From positions 24,161 to 88,160 of the forward strand of contig WIXG01000327.1 in the NCBI GenBank assembly GCA_009869945.1: a stretch of DNA of 64,000 nt, written 5' to 3'. Every line of letters begins with the position of its first letter. The first letter of the stretch is position 1. This document shows positions 1-11,257 of the stretch, one piece after another. Source of the stretch: Mesaphorura yosii. Lineage: Eukaryota; Arthropoda; Collembola; Poduromorpha; Tullbergiidae. The notes under the pieces were generated by a model. The model saw only the letters and a list, made by a program, of their open reading frames with translations. It searched no databases and had not been told where the DNA came from. The translations under genes and the position numbers were made by a program.

Positions 1-154
1 TGCGGTGGCGGCAGGCTCTTCCACTGCGACTGCTGCAGCAGCGAATAGAAGAGAGAAAAGAATCTGTGCACAAGAAAAGAGAATTGAGAAGCCAAAGTCA
101 AAGGGCTCAAGTGTAAGTTGGACTCACCAAACTCGTCTTGTTGGAGGACTTCAT
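1..154 (-). CDS. Secreted protein, 5' end only (partial)
   Basis: Exon 1 is 154-128 (9 codons) and ends at a GTGAGT donor. A 64-nt intron (127-64) follows, and exon 2 (63-1) runs off the left edge in frame. The 30 visible residues form a signal peptide: a short polar start, then a hydrophobic stretch ending AAAAVAV, then EEPAATA. The intron cuts the signal peptide, as in the four minus-strand low-complexity genes at 13-20 kb, and a TATA box lies about 75 nt upstream of the ATG. By this architecture it is probably another cuticle-type or extracellular low-complexity protein. The mature part is outside the window, so the family cannot be confirmed. Confidence 0.7.
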
Positions 155-227
155 CTTGGTAGAGGTGACCAGTCACTGGCGGGCTTCTGAGCTGAGACTG
201 CAACAGCCGCATTTCTCACCGCAGTCG

Positions 228-235
228 TTTATATA
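228..235 (-). promoter_or_regulatory. TATA box of the partial secreted gene
   Basis: TATATAAA on the minus strand, 74 nt upstream of the start codon at 154. Confidence 0.65.
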
Positions 236-876
236 AGGCGACCCGAACTCGACCACGTGCTTTTTAGGGTGCACACGTGCAACAGAGCAATCGTACAAAC
301 ACCCTCGTCGTAGTTTGCACAATATTTGTGTGTAAGCAATAATTGAGCATTGAGAGTGCAATCACACAAATACACTGCATTCGGAAGTCGACCTCAGAAA
401 TTTGGCACGGCGGAGCTGCGCAGTTACGTAACTCATACTTACTCGCGATTGTTACGTGCCCAACTCTGAGCACTGGGTCCGTCGCCGTCACGGGTTCGTG
501 GCGACCAAACTCTTGCGCCAAAAATTATACATGCACACAGCAGTGCTTCTTAATTGAGAATACAGGTCAGTGAGCTGTGGCCACCACAATGCACTCGATG
601 GTTGCTGAAATCCCTCGTAAAATGTGCAATTGTGTACAACATGCAATACTTGTACACCAGAAGGAAGTGATCTAGATTCCTTTAACGTGTGCTTGCGCGG
701 TGGTCCTTCCGCTTCGTCGAGCCACCACAACAGAAATCTGTTTAATAAATCTCTTTTTTGATTGTCAAGTTGCTCTGTAGCTGTTTTTCATGAGCACGTG
801 GGTTGCGTAATCCGTTAATTATGTTGCAAACTGCACGTAGAATTTTCGTGAAGATTAAAAAGAAAATCGCAAGCGT
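236..876. other. Intergenic, no gene seen
   Basis: Short open frames are present on both strands but none has a recognisable product or splice structure. An AATAAA at about 741-746 could end a plus-strand transcript, but I see no coding exon before it. Confidence 0.5.
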
Positions 877-2631
877 TCACGCACTGAATCCCACCACGTT
901 TGTGGACTTTGGTCCCAATTTCTTACACTCGGAGAGGAGCGCGTGAAGCAGGGCGGCCGATTGCTGGGCTGCCCGCATGGGCTCGGAAGATTTCTTGGCT
1001 GCCTTGCAGGATTTTGGAAAATCACAACCACTTTTATTCGAAACACAATTCGGAATACAGCAATCAAACACTCACCCTAACAGTATTATTACTGAAACTC
1101 CTCAGACTCCTACCCTTCGATACTCCCGATCTACAACAGAGCTTCTCCACAGCAACTAACCTAAACTGCTCGCTGTACCCACAGTAAATTAGGAAATTAA
1201 CACTTGAGTTGAAATTAATTAAAAAGCAGCGTGTAGACTCCAATACTGGACCGGAGCCGTTCCCAGTTTTTAATACGAACAGTCCTTCTAGTACTGCTAT
1301 GCTGTTGCAGAGAAGGTAGATGGTCACGAGGAGGGAGAGCATCCGGCCGAGTTGCGCCTGCTGCTGCTGGGGGTCGGTTGGGGGGTCATTGCCCATCTCT
1401 GCCCGGGTAGTGGTGGCCTCCTTCACCTATGAGTTTTTGGTGGTGGTGTCGTGAGCAAGTCGAGGGGTGCGAACCCACAAGGGGGATCGCACCTCTCGAC
1501 TCGCTCCGCGGTAGCGATGTGGCCCGCCGCTATTATAAACCGCCTGTGGCGGAGAAAACTACCGACGCTTGCGGGGGACTCGAGGCACTAGGTCTCCGTT
1601 ACGGAGCCCCAAAGTTGAAACACCCCGAAAAAAATCGCCAAACACCCGAAAACGGTAGAATTTTACAAATTATGAAAATTTCAAAGTCCCGGGAAACCCA
1701 AAATTTTTCAGCCCCAAAAAAACGCCAAACACCCGAAAAGAAGAAATGCGCCAATGCAAAAAGACAGAGTTCCCAAATTCGTGAAATTTTTCGAAGTTCC
1801 CGGAAACTTTTTTTAAAAATAAAAAATTTCAAAAAATCTCACCCCTCTATAAATGAGTAAATTCAGGACGACCATCGTACTCATCGGAATAAAATAAATA
1901 AACAAGAAGAACCCTTGTTGCACATACACCTTGTCAAACGCATAACTCCTCCTGAATCCCGTCGTCAGGGGCATGTACATCCAGTCTTCTGTCGAGTTGC
2001 TTCCGGTCGCCCAATCACTAACCTTCACTCCATTATAACTGTACTCGTTCCACCTTGGTCCATTATAAATAATAGACAATAACACAATCCAAAAACACAC
2101 CCACCTCGTCCTCCGCTTCGTGAAATAGGCCCTAGCCCTTATAGGGTGCGCCACTACCAAATACCTCTGCACTGTTATAGCAACAATTAAATAACTACTA
2201 ATACAATAGCTAGTCATCGCTAAGGGGAATACGAAGGGGACGCTCATGAAGCTGTAGAACTGTTTAAAGTCCACACCGCTATAGTTACAAAGTACTGGGA
2301 CTGCTATTAGAAACAACATGCTCAATACCAGTATGGTGTCTGACACTGCTAAACACTGTAGTAAATTATTAATCGAGTTGTGGAGCCTACTATTCCTTAA
2401 TACTGCTATAGTTAATGTATTTCCAATGAAACCAAATACAGTTGTCAAGACGATTCCTAACCCTGCAAGACTGAACTGGTATAACTCTTCGAATTTAGTG
2501 TTTGAACCCTGGTTTATAGTGTAGTGGTTATAAAATATGCTGTACTGCTTCTCTCTTAGTAATTCAGAGTGGGTGATGTTCTTGTAAATAGTGTAGTGTC
2601 CGGTTGTTATGGTTTGGAGGAGGTTTTCCAT
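877..2631 (-). CDS. FMRFamide-receptor-like rhodopsin-class GPCR
   Basis: Exons 2631-1843, 1426-1076 and 1002-877; the junctions are in phase 0 and the protein is about 421 aa. Exon 1 has an N-terminus with an N-glycosylation site (NIT), then TM1 (GFIGNTL), TM2 (LAVSDTILVLS), TM3 ending in QRYLVVAHPIRARAY, TM4 (WIVLLSIIYNGPRW) and TM5. The TM3-TM4 segment closely resembles Drosophila FMRFaR. Exon 2 carries TM6 and TM7; the usual NPxxY is replaced by NSSVNFLIY, as in other peptide receptors of this group. Exon 3 is a cytoplasmic tail. The ligand is inferred to be an FMRFamide-type peptide, with a Gq-coupled plasma-membrane role. I chose the Met at 2631; an in-frame Met at 2799 would add 56 residues. 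Intron 1 (1842-1427) holds a hairpin element; intron 2 is 73 nt. The last short exon is the least certain part. Confidence 0.82.
1445..1610 (+). repeat. Dispersed multi-hairpin element, copy A
   Basis: The copy lies in intron 1 of the GPCR, antisense to it. It starts with the family's GTCGTGAGC-AAGTCGAG head. Hairpin 1 pairs 1459-1472 with 1487-1500 (14 bp, one G-U pair). The core CTCGCTCCGCGGTAGCG follows, then the CCGCC-TGT-GGCGG hairpin and a GACGCTTGCG segment also seen in the 47-kb copy. Confidence 0.75.
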
Positions 2632-4743
2632 CTTGATTTTGTTGAGTGTGGAAATTGGTGGGGCTGGTAGAGTGTACAATTTCGAATTTGCACAGGAGTC
2701 TTTAAATTGCAGCTCCGGAGATGACGGAGATCGTGAGCTAAGAGGAAGAAATCCTCGAAGATGATGGTCGTAATAATGGAGAAACAGGTTTTTGATCATA
2801 TTTTTTCATCAGATTCATGAGTGTGAAAGACGTCATTTATGCGGATGAGCCGCTTTGTTCGCCAAAATCGCGAAAACTGCTTCATCACGACCCCATTGGA
2901 GGGCGCTGCGAAGAATACATTAAAATACGCTGCCGCTGCTGACCGAGTGAGACTCTGCGAATCATCCTCGTGGCGGACCTCCGATGGCATGTGGGATTCA
3001 GTGCGCAAAAAACACCAGCCATGGTCCATTCTCCAAACCGCGATCGTCCCCAACAAGAACGACGATTGGACTCCCAGCCCTCCAAGCCCATCTCGACAAT
3101 CTCTCATCTTTGCGAGCAACGCGCATTTTCCACGTTTGGATCGACTCGCTCCTCTAAAGAGTCCTGGCCAGAGGACGACGTGGCGGCCCTAGGCCCAGAC
3201 TCCCCCAGAATGATGGAGATGAGCCCTTGGACGAGGATCTTTTGGCGGCACGTCTGAAGAGCCAGCACTTCCGCACAAGTGCAAAAAACTGGCGACTGAC
3301 TAGCCCTGTCGCTTTTTTACATTGCACATGACTCATCTCGCCTTTCGCCATTTTTTTGCTCGATCTTTTTTTTGCCCTTTCTCTCTATCTCTGCACTCTA
3401 CCTGCCACATTTAAGATTTATTCGCTCTCCTGATTACGCAATGCCGTTGACCCCACGACACTCGACCCGAACTGCACATTTTAAACTTTTGCTACAGTTT
3501 CATCATCGTCGTCAACCGTCATTCGAACACCAGACTTTGATTGAGCCGTATTAGCGAGTCGTACTTTCGCGTGTAATTTGGGCAAGGTCGATTTGTGAAT
3601 TTCGCGATCATGACATACACGACTCGACTCGCCTCCGTGCCTTGCACGCACGGTGAAGGCCATCCTTATTTCGTTCCAAATTTACGCCGAGTCACGGCAC
3701 GCCAGCAAAACTCAAGTGAGCGAGCCGTGTAGAATTGGGGACAAAAGAGCTCGCGAAAATACGTGGCTCAACCCAAATTCAGTATTCACAGCTCGCAGCG
3801 TTTCCTTGAACGTGTGCGAATTTTATTTGTAAATAGTAAATACAGCGATGGAGGCAGCGTGATCGTGCAGAAAATCCACGCAATTGCAACAGTCAAGAGA
3901 CAAAAGAGCCCCACTTCCTTTTTAATTACCACAGCACCATTAATGAGCACCGCGCTAATTACTTGTAACTTGCTAATTTACTGCCAAGCACTCTGCAATT
4001 TTTGCTTTTAAATGGACGTTGGCAGCCCGCTGAGCCAACAGCAGCGGCGCTAATCGGCCAACGGCCATTATCAACGTCAAAAATGGATTATGACATTTTA
4101 GCGGCGGACATGCACAAACTTTTTTTTCTGCAACCGTCACGTTTCCCACATTTGACTTTGCTTTTCGCGTGCAGAGGCTGCAGACATGACGGATAAGATG
4201 TTGAGACAAGTCCACATTTTATATTATGCATGTTGCATTATAAAAAAAATAAAAATGAGTTTGGGAAAAAAACACTTCTCTTTTCAGAGCGATTGTGTTA
4301 TGTAAAGTGAAAGTAATTACTCGCGCTTGCCCCAGAGTCAAATTGCATTGCGCTCGCGCCGAGTTTCCCATGATTAAACCCACCAACAATAATGTAATGC
4401 AATTCAATGCAATCATACTGCTAAAATGCAGAGCACGATCAGAAAACTATAACACGACAACAAAGTTACGAGAGTAGGGGCAGAAAAAAATGGGAAACAA
4501 GACAAAATGTGCGTACAACATGTGCTTGGTCTGATGAAGAGAGACTGCTTACTCTTTACGAGAGTGCCCACGCTCGAGACGAAAAGAGGGCAAAAGACGC
4601 CAGAAAGCCAAGACAAAAAGAATCTCATTCATTCGCAAAGTCTCTCGTTTCCGATCAGTCATCTCAATAGTCTCGGTTGTGGTTTTCTAAGAGACGCTGC
4701 CGTCTCGAGAGTCTCGCCTTCAGAAATTCCTTCACTCTGTGCC
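2632..4743. other. Intergenic, no gene seen
   Basis: Several 60-117 codon frames overlap each other on both strands at 2800-3660. None has a domain, signal peptide or splice signals. The GPCR and the hemocyanin-type gene are divergent, so this 2.1 kb probably contains both promoters. I see no clear TATA box. Confidence 0.5.
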
Positions 4744-7700
4744 ATGGCGAATCGGCCGCCTTTTGCGCTGGCCTCGTCTCGCTCGGTTCAGCGCTCCTCA
4801 TCGCCTCTGCTGCGGCTCACCATACTCGTCGTGAACTTGACACTGCTCTTCCTTGCTACCTTCGTCAAATCCCAGCTAAACAGCCTCTCCCTCGAAGACG
4901 AGTCAGACCTACCTGTGAGCTGGTACTGGAACAGCATGATCCATGAGAAGGGGGCGCCAGTGCTGGCTGCTAGTTATGAGGACTATCAGCAGCCACCAAA
5001 CAGTTTAGAGTTGATAGACCAACCAGCCACCAGATCGGAATTGCAAAACTACTTGAATCTAGTACTGGATTTCAGATGGCAGATGACCAATGAAGAGTGG
5101 AACTACTACTGTAGAGATAAAATGCCCGACATGGAGAAGCTGACATCATCAATGGACAGAAACGAGTTCTTCTATGGGATGAACCCAAACCACATGAAGC
5201 TAGTGCAAGGAGTGATGGGAGAGTTGCTCCAAGGTGAGTACAATTTTCTAGAGTTTGATTAGCAACTGGCGACTGCGCTTTCTCGCTGGTGTTTGCGTTT
5301 TTATTGCCCCCGTGAGAAGCACGCACGGGTTTCTCCAAGGTTCAAGTCGTGTATGACATCGTGTGCGTGCTTGTCAATCGTTTGTCCTCCGTGGGACCTT
5401 TGTAACTTTCACGTAAGCGGGGTCCTTAACCTAAATGCGATGTGTAAGCCTGCACCAGGTTTGTGACGGGGTTTCGGCAGACTACACCTAGGAAAGGAAC
5501 CCAAATCAGGGTCCTGTCCTCTCTCTTAGAGTTACACACAATTTAGTAGTGCTCCACTGATGATGTGTTAATAAAGGGACTCCGTACGCCAAATCCAACC
5601 CAATTCCCCCGGGGCCTAAAACGAAGGGGCGTCTCAAAATTTTGACCTTGCGGGAAAATCGCCCAAAACAAAAACAGCCAAAGCGCTAAACCTTGTTAAT
5701 GATTATTAAAATCAATCCACAGCCCGCCGCTCCCCCCTCTCAACCATCCGCCTCGCAGCGTGCATGCGTGATGATTCAACAATGAACCCCAACGCCTGGT
5801 ATCGGGGAATGATGATGGCCGTTGTTAACCATCCATTATTAAACTCTTTGAAACTCCCCCACCCGCTGGAAGTCATGCCCGGGATGTGGCTCTATGCTGA
5901 GGTTATGGCACAAGCCAAGAGAAGAAGTAGGAGGGCCATTGGACGGGCAGGGACGGGGCAGGTGAGTGCATATTTTGATGGAGGGCCGCACCCAAACTCC
6001 ACAGCTCAAATATAACATTTATGGCTAATCCAAAAACTCCTCGCGCAGTGCACCCGCTTCGATCACCGCACCACCTCCGACAACGGTCCCGAGTCAATCC
6101 TATCCTACTTCCGTGAAGATGTATTCTTGAATTCTTTCCACTGGTACTGGCACTTACAGTACCCTTTCATGGGCAATAATCTACCCCGAGCTGACCGTCG
6201 TGGAGAGTTATTATACTACTCTCATCACACCATCTGCGCCCGGTACCACTCGGAGCGGCTCTCTGTAGGACTACCAACTGTTGTTCCACTAGAATTGATA
6301 CCAGGGATTTCAATAGAACAGGGATACAACCCACATTTAGGAGATTCGAATTCAGGACTCCAGTGGACTCCACGACCTCCTGGTGCCCTACCTGCCGATA
6401 TCAATATAGAAGGGGATGGACAACAGGAGCCGATGATCGTTGACCTGAACGCTAGACTAGAAAGACTTGGATTAATCCAGCTCGCAATAGAGGCTGGGGT
6501 TGTGGTGTCGGTGAGTTTGAAATTGTAGTACAACTTGTCTAAAACTAATTTCCAAACTCCCGACAGCAATCAAATCTGAAGATCCCACTCCGCACCGCAA
6601 CCGGAATAGACATACTAGGAGACATCATCGAAGCATCCGTCTACAGCCTAAATCCCGACCTATACGGCTATCCGGGGGTGCATAATGAGGCCCATCTAGG
6701 AATTGGACTATTAAGAGATCCAGATGGTCAGCAACAACTCCCACCCGGAGTCATGGCCGACCCCAGCGTAGCAATTCGGGACCCTGTCTTCTACCAGTAC
6801 CATACGAGGGTCGATCAAATCTTTGATAGCTATAAATCTACTCTAACTCCTTACCGACCTGAAGGAGGGGAGTGGAAGTTGGTTTATGATGGAGTGCAGG
6901 TTGTTGGATTGGCTGTATTAGAGGATGGTGGATCGATACAGAACAGATTAGAAACCTTTATGAGGGAGCAGGAGTACGACCTAGCTCGCGGACTGGATTT
7001 CAATAGGTCCATAGAGCAGGGCCCCGTCTGTGTACGTATCAAGCACTTGGACTACAGGAGGTTCAGCTACGAGATGATGATTGTGAGTCCAGACTGCTTC
7101 TTGCAATCGTGTACGGGTTCACCCTCTACATTCTTGTGTTTTAGAAACGGGACCCCGCCCTCGCCCCCTCAGCACTCGCCACAATCCGGCTCTTCTTAGC
7201 ACCCCGCTACGATGAGCACGGTAGAAAATACAGCCTGGATGAACAGCGTACACTCTACTTTGCACTGGATCGGTTCCCAGTGATGCGTGAGTAGTAAACT
7301 CAATCTTACAGTATTCTCTTAACAGTAACTCTGTTTTGAATTCGCAGTCGCTCCCGGTCTCAACAAAATCATCCGGCGCTCTTCCGAAAGCACCCTGACA
7401 GTGCCAACACTCCAATCTTATAATACACTGCAAACAGATTTAGCTAATCAGCGCCCGCACTGCGGCTGCGGGTGGCCGGAGCACTTGTTACTTCCAAGGG
7501 GGCATACACAAGGACTGGCCTTTGATTTGTTTTTGATGGTAACTGATGGGGAGTTGGATGCTGTTCCCCGGAGTGGTACAGGACAGCAGGAAGGATGCAC
7601 CCCCGCCCCGATAATGTGCGGCATCCCATTTGAGAATTATCCAGACGCACGGCCGATGGGCTACCCCTTCGATAGGAGGCCTTATACTTTGATAGATCCA

Positions 7701-7922
7701 GCTTTGGGGTTGAAGAGAGTAGTATCAAGTATTGAGGAGTACGTGCTCGGTATTCCTAATATGGGAACCGTTCCGGTGAGGATCTATCATGCGGGGCAGC
7801 CGGGTTCCTACGAGGATGGACTATATGATGGTGGACCTGAACTGCAACCCCTAGGCTCGGATCTGAACTGCGTTCCCTACAAGTACAGGTATATTTGTTT
7901 GGTTAATGCATTAAAGAGGTGA
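4744..7922 (+). CDS. Hemocyanin/prophenoloxidase-family secreted copper protein
   Basis: Six exons: 4744-5233, 5759-5961, 6049-6510, 6567-7082, 7145-7286, 7348-7922; about 795 aa. All three hemocyanin domains are present. The CuA site has FHWYWH in exon 3 (ligand His at positions 2 and 6) and the third His in [14 protein letters not shown]. The CuB site has HNEAH plus the His of FYQYHTRVD in exon 4, so all six ligands remain. The C-terminal domain includes [10 protein letters not shown] and YPFDRRPY. The N-terminus has a long basic lead and a hydrophobic segment ending FLATFVKS, which looks like a cleaved signal peptide. That fits hemocyanins; insect prophenoloxidases lack one. Oxygen transport or phenoloxidase-like oxidation are both possible. 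The residue between the CuA Trp pair is Tyr, not the common His, and about 35 residues extend the usual C-terminus. The open frame continues upstream to 4507; 4744 is chosen because it leads into the signal peptide. Confidence 0.88.
5234..5758 (+). other. Intron 1 of the hemocyanin-type gene
   Basis: This 525-nt intron begins GTGAGT and ends GCAG. It is much longer than the other introns of the gene (56-87 nt). No repeat element or ORF of note was seen in it. Confidence 0.7.
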
Positions 7923-7966
7923 TTATCCGGCCATATTTTTCTTGCTGTTTGTACTGTTTTCTACGC

Positions 7967-7972
7967 AATAAA
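7967..7972 (+). terminator. Polyadenylation signal, hemocyanin-type gene
   Basis: AATAAA 45 nt after the stop codon. Confidence 0.7.
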
Positions 7973-8369
7973 TACGTACTTGTTCACCACAAAACCCCAT
8001 TCATGGAGTCATGGATTCGTGTGGATTCAGCTCTCGGGAGCACTCGAGAGCTCTGAGTTCTGTGTTCTCTTTGTTCGACTGCGTTCTCTTCACGGCTGCC
8101 CAGCAACATCTCAACTTACACCAGAGTGCAGTGCGATTCATTCTCGAGTCTCTCCGCTGTGTGCTTCTGTGCTGCTCTTCTCTGCTCGACCGAGTACACG
8201 GTACAGTAACGGGATCCTGTCTGTCTTTGTAGTACTTCCTCCTCTTGCTGCATCTCCTGCTCGTTACTTCAGCTGTTTCTCCACCATCATCCACCTTCCA
8301 TCGGAGTTGTCCACCGCCGTCGTTAATTCTGCCACCGCCAGCAACCACCCCAATCCCCCCAGCGCAAGG
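7973..8369. other. Intergenic gap and midnolin 5' region
   Basis: About 400 nt between the hemocyanin-type polyadenylation signal and the midnolin start codon. It is Ser/Cys-codon-like and pyrimidine rich near the ATG. No separate gene is supported. Confidence 0.5.
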
Positions 8370-9459
8370 ATGGAACACCTCCAACAAATCAACCTCACAA
8401 TAGAACCCACAACGGGCAACCCCTTCCAGCTCCCCGTCCGCGTCTCGGACAGCATTAATGACCTGAAGCAGGCGATCGCTACGAAATTCCGGTTGACGAA
8501 AGAGCAGATTGTTTTATTGTGGAGGGAGAGGTGAGTAGTCTTACTAGAGTTGAAATTCTTTGACAAGACAGCCCGATGACTCTACGATTTACTCCCCACA
8601 CAGCAAACTCGACTCGGGCACGATCGCCTCCAATTCGATAGAGGACGGCTCTAAAATCCGTCTCGTCCCCTGTATAGAGACCGGGTTGGTGGTGAGTTTG
8701 CACAATTGGCGTACTTTCTATTTCGTGCCCTAAAACCCCGGTAATTCGCAGGCCCACCGCCCCGACGAGTCCGCCGTCCTCACCGCTCTGAACACATTAA
8801 ACAGTGAGCAGGTTGCGGAGTTTTTATCAGGGAAGAGCCCCCTTAACTTAACAATGAGGTTGGGGGAGCACGTCATGCTCATTCAGCTGCAGTTATCGAG
8901 GGTTGGGCAGGAGTCAGCTTCCGTCGCCCAGGCACCATCCCCATCGTCAAGCAGCGTGACCCCCATCTCAACAACAACAACGACAACAAGTCTCTCCACC
9001 GCCTCCCGCACTTTAACACGAACCCTTAAAAAACTAAGCTCCACTGTTGGCAAATCACAACCGCCTCACTTGAAGAAGCAGTCGAGGGGGGTTTACAGTG
9101 GGACCTTTTCTGGGACTTTAAACCCTACACTGCAGGATACGGAGGGGAGACCGCACGAGCACGTTAGTACTATTGTTCATATACTCAACGATCTGTTGGG
9201 GACGATGGAGGAGGAGGGTTCTTCTGGAGGATTCAAGAAGAGTGGAGCTGTTGCGGGGGGGAAGAAGAGGAAGAGTCCCAGTCCACCTGTGGCGGAAGGT
9301 GCAGAGTCCCCTCCTCGGAAGCAGCCTACCCCAACAACCCCTGCTACTACGGAGGAGCCCACCACCTCCCCCGATGAAGATCGTCAGCGTCTCACTGAAA
9401 AGTTGAATCTGTTGAGGGAGAAGTTGAGGGGGAGAAGGAGGGGTGCGGCGGGGAAGTGA
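8370..9459 (+). CDS. MIDN: Midnolin (Drosophila stuxnet orthologue)
   Basis: Exons 8370-8530, 8604-8691 and 8752-9459; about 318 aa. Residues about 6-75 are a ubiquitin-like domain. It is followed by the segment typical of midnolin: ETGLV, an ALNTLN-type helix, [20 protein letters not shown] and MLIQLQL, which aligns by eye with vertebrate midnolin. A second conserved block, [14 protein letters not shown], lies near residue 230. A basic helix ([15 protein letters not shown]) ends the protein. Known family role: midnolin brings nuclear proteins, including immediate-early transcription factors, to the proteasome without ubiquitination; Drosophila stuxnet promotes Polycomb turnover. The terminal helix may be the proteasome-binding element (inference). 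The protein is shorter than human midnolin and much shorter than stuxnet. Introns are 73 and 60 nt. Confidence 0.9.
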
Positions 9460-9481
9460 CCAACGTTGTAGATAAGAGCTG

Positions 9482-9487
9482 AATAAA
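9482..9487 (+). terminator. Polyadenylation signal, midnolin
   Basis: AATAAA 22 nt after the stop codon. Confidence 0.75.
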
Positions 9488-9672
9488 ATAATGTACTTTC
9501 GATTAAATGGAGATGTCGTGTGATTATGTTTTAATTTATGCACGGCAGCTGGCTTGCACACTAATTAATTCGTCCGCCGGAGTCGCGTCATACAGTCGCA
9601 GCGCAGTCAGAGTCTCTGCCAACAGCCTGTTCCCTCAACTTTGTCCTCCGCCAGCAGAGTCCACCGTCCGTC

Positions 9673-10305
9673 ATGGAATTACGGATCCTCTTGATCATCC
9701 TCTTCTGCAGCTGCTACAGCGGGGCGCCGCCTAGAGCGAGCCAACGGCAGCTCCCAGCAGGGGAGCCCGTTCCATTAACGGAGGCGACAACTTCAACCAC
9801 AACTGAATTGGAATTGCCCACCACCATCCTCCCTCCGACCAACACCACGTCAAACACCTCCCTCCCCCTCAACTCGACCCGCACTGCGGACGGAGGCTCC
9901 GACCCGGACTCCACCTCAACAGAACCCTGCCCCTACAGCGAAAACATCGACAAGTACACTACATCAATTTCTAAACAAGGCTTCAACCTAACCCGCTCCG
10001 CCGCCCTCTTAGAAGCCAACCAACTCTTCGGCCCCCTACAACTATTAAATATTATCAATCAGCACTACGACGAGTGTTTCGAGCTGTTTATCAAGTCTTA
10101 TAAGCAAGAGCTTTTAAAGAAGAATTATACGAATGATGAGATTGATAGTTGGATTGCCAAGTGGAGGAGAGCTGAACGGCCTGACCCTGAAGTTGAGGAA
10201 TCAGAGGAGGAAGAGGAAGATAATGAAGAGGATGAGCAGGATGAAGAGGATGATGATGATTTTTACAGCGTGTGGGAGGAGGGGAGCTACAAGAATTTGG
10301 TTTAA
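9673..10305 (+). CDS. Orphan secreted acidic protein
   Basis: A single exon encodes 210 aa. Residues 1-17 form a signal peptide (LRILLIILFCSCYSG). Residues about 35-80 are Thr/Ser/Pro-rich with several N-glycosylation sites (NTTS, NTSL, NSTR). A compact central part (about 85-165) has two cysteines about 47 residues apart, probably one disulphide, and several predicted helices (LLEANQLFGPLQLLNIINQ). The C-terminus is a run of Glu/Asp (about 170-195). I do not recognise the family. The acidic tail suggests cation binding or interaction with a basic extracellular matrix; this is inference. No introns were found, unlike its neighbours. Confidence 0.72.
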   Translation: MELRILLIILFCSCYSGAPPRASQRQLPAGEPVPLTEATTSTTTELELPTTILPPTNTTSNTSLPLNSTRTADGGSDPDSTSTEPCPYSENIDKYTTSISKQGFNLTRSAALLEANQLFGPLQLLNIINQHYDECFELFIKSYKQELLKKNYTNDEIDSWIAKWRRAERPDPEVEESEEEEEDNEEDEQDEEDDDDFYSVWEEGSYKNLV

Positions 10306-10485
10306 GTATAATTCGCCGTTGTGAACGCGGTTTTTATTCTCCGATTTTCTGTTTGTGCATAGAGAGTAAAAGGGTGCACGATTAAAGACTCGTTTGTAAC
10401 AGATCTAAGAATTTTTTGATACTTCTCGAGCTAAATACTGAACACACTTTGAGGCGCATCCCTTCAGCAGTCGAAATTGGTACGC

Positions 10486-11144
10486 CTAAGCCTGCCCCTG
10501 GCTATCCCCCTTCCCCTGCTGCGGCTGCTCCCCTGCCCTCCATGATATGTACTTGAGATAAGAGTCGAATCCATACACAATCATAGTGCTGTACCCGAAG
10601 AAGGCAGCCGCCGCCATCGCTGGGTCGTAGCCCCCTTGAGTAGCGGCTGCTGTAGCCGCCGTGAAGTTGAAAAAGGCCCAGAGGGCGCAGTAGACCCATT
10701 CCTAGAGTTCAGAATTAGAGAGGTAGGATTGGAGGTCCTGAAAAACTGACTAGCAGGCAAACCTTAAATTACTCACCACGACCAGCCAGGGAACAGATCC
10801 GAACTTCCCAATCACATGGTAGAGGAAGAATAACAATAGTATTAGAGTGATGAAGAATCCGCCCATACTAACCAGGCTGAACCAGATGACTGGAGAGGAT
10901 GAAGGCCTCCTGGCCACAGAGACGCAGATGAAGGAGATGAGGGAGAGGACCTGGAGTGTAAACATGACTGATTTTTACTCGATTACAACCAGGACATGGC
11001 AGCTAGTTTAAATTCGCTTACGAGTTGCGCACACTTCAGCGTCCCTGGCAGGGACTGAACGTACGAGGGGTCGAAGCGGATCCCGCTCGAAGGAGGTCCA
11101 GTGGCGGTTGTGGTAGTGTGGCTGGTGGGGAAGTTGGAGTCCAT
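10486..11144 (-). CDS. MARVEL-domain four-TM protein (CMTM/MAL-like)
   Basis: Exons 11144-11022, 10950-10777 and 10701-10486; all junctions phase 0; about 170 aa. The first 30 residues are a Thr/Pro-rich cytoplasmic start. Four hydrophobic segments follow: LVLSLISFICVSV, FSLVSMGGFFITLILLLFFLYH, VYCALWAFFNFTAATAAA, and MAAAAFFGYSTMIVYGFDSYLKY. The last segment, ending in the YGxDxxLKYxSW pattern, is typical of CMTM-type MARVEL proteins. These proteins act in membrane apposition and vesicle traffic. The C-terminal tail is Gln/Gly-rich. The gene is tightly packed between two secreted acidic protein genes. The exact subfamily (CMTM, plasmolipin or singles bar) is not resolved. Confidence 0.83.
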
Positions 11145-11249
11145 TTTGGGCTGGTGTGCTAGAAACCGCGACGGGCTAATTGCTCGATTCAGTCATCAGC
11201 GGACCCCCCGTCCAAACTGGGTCGCCGTTGGCCAAACTCACGGTCTGTC

Positions 11250-11257
11250 TATAAATA
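11250..11257 (-). promoter_or_regulatory. Candidate TATA box, MARVEL gene
   Basis: TATTTATA on the minus strand, 106 nt upstream of the ATG at 11144. Confidence 0.45.

Noticed and set aside
1445-1610. Hairpin element read as a true tRNA gene
   Set aside because: A B-box-like CGAATCC occurs in the family, but no cloverleaf with acceptor stem and anticodon loop can be drawn. A SINE with a tRNA-like head remains possible.
2796-3192. Overlapping frames of 107 and 117 codons upstream of the GPCR
   Set aside because: They oppose each other over the same bases, with no recognisable feature on either.
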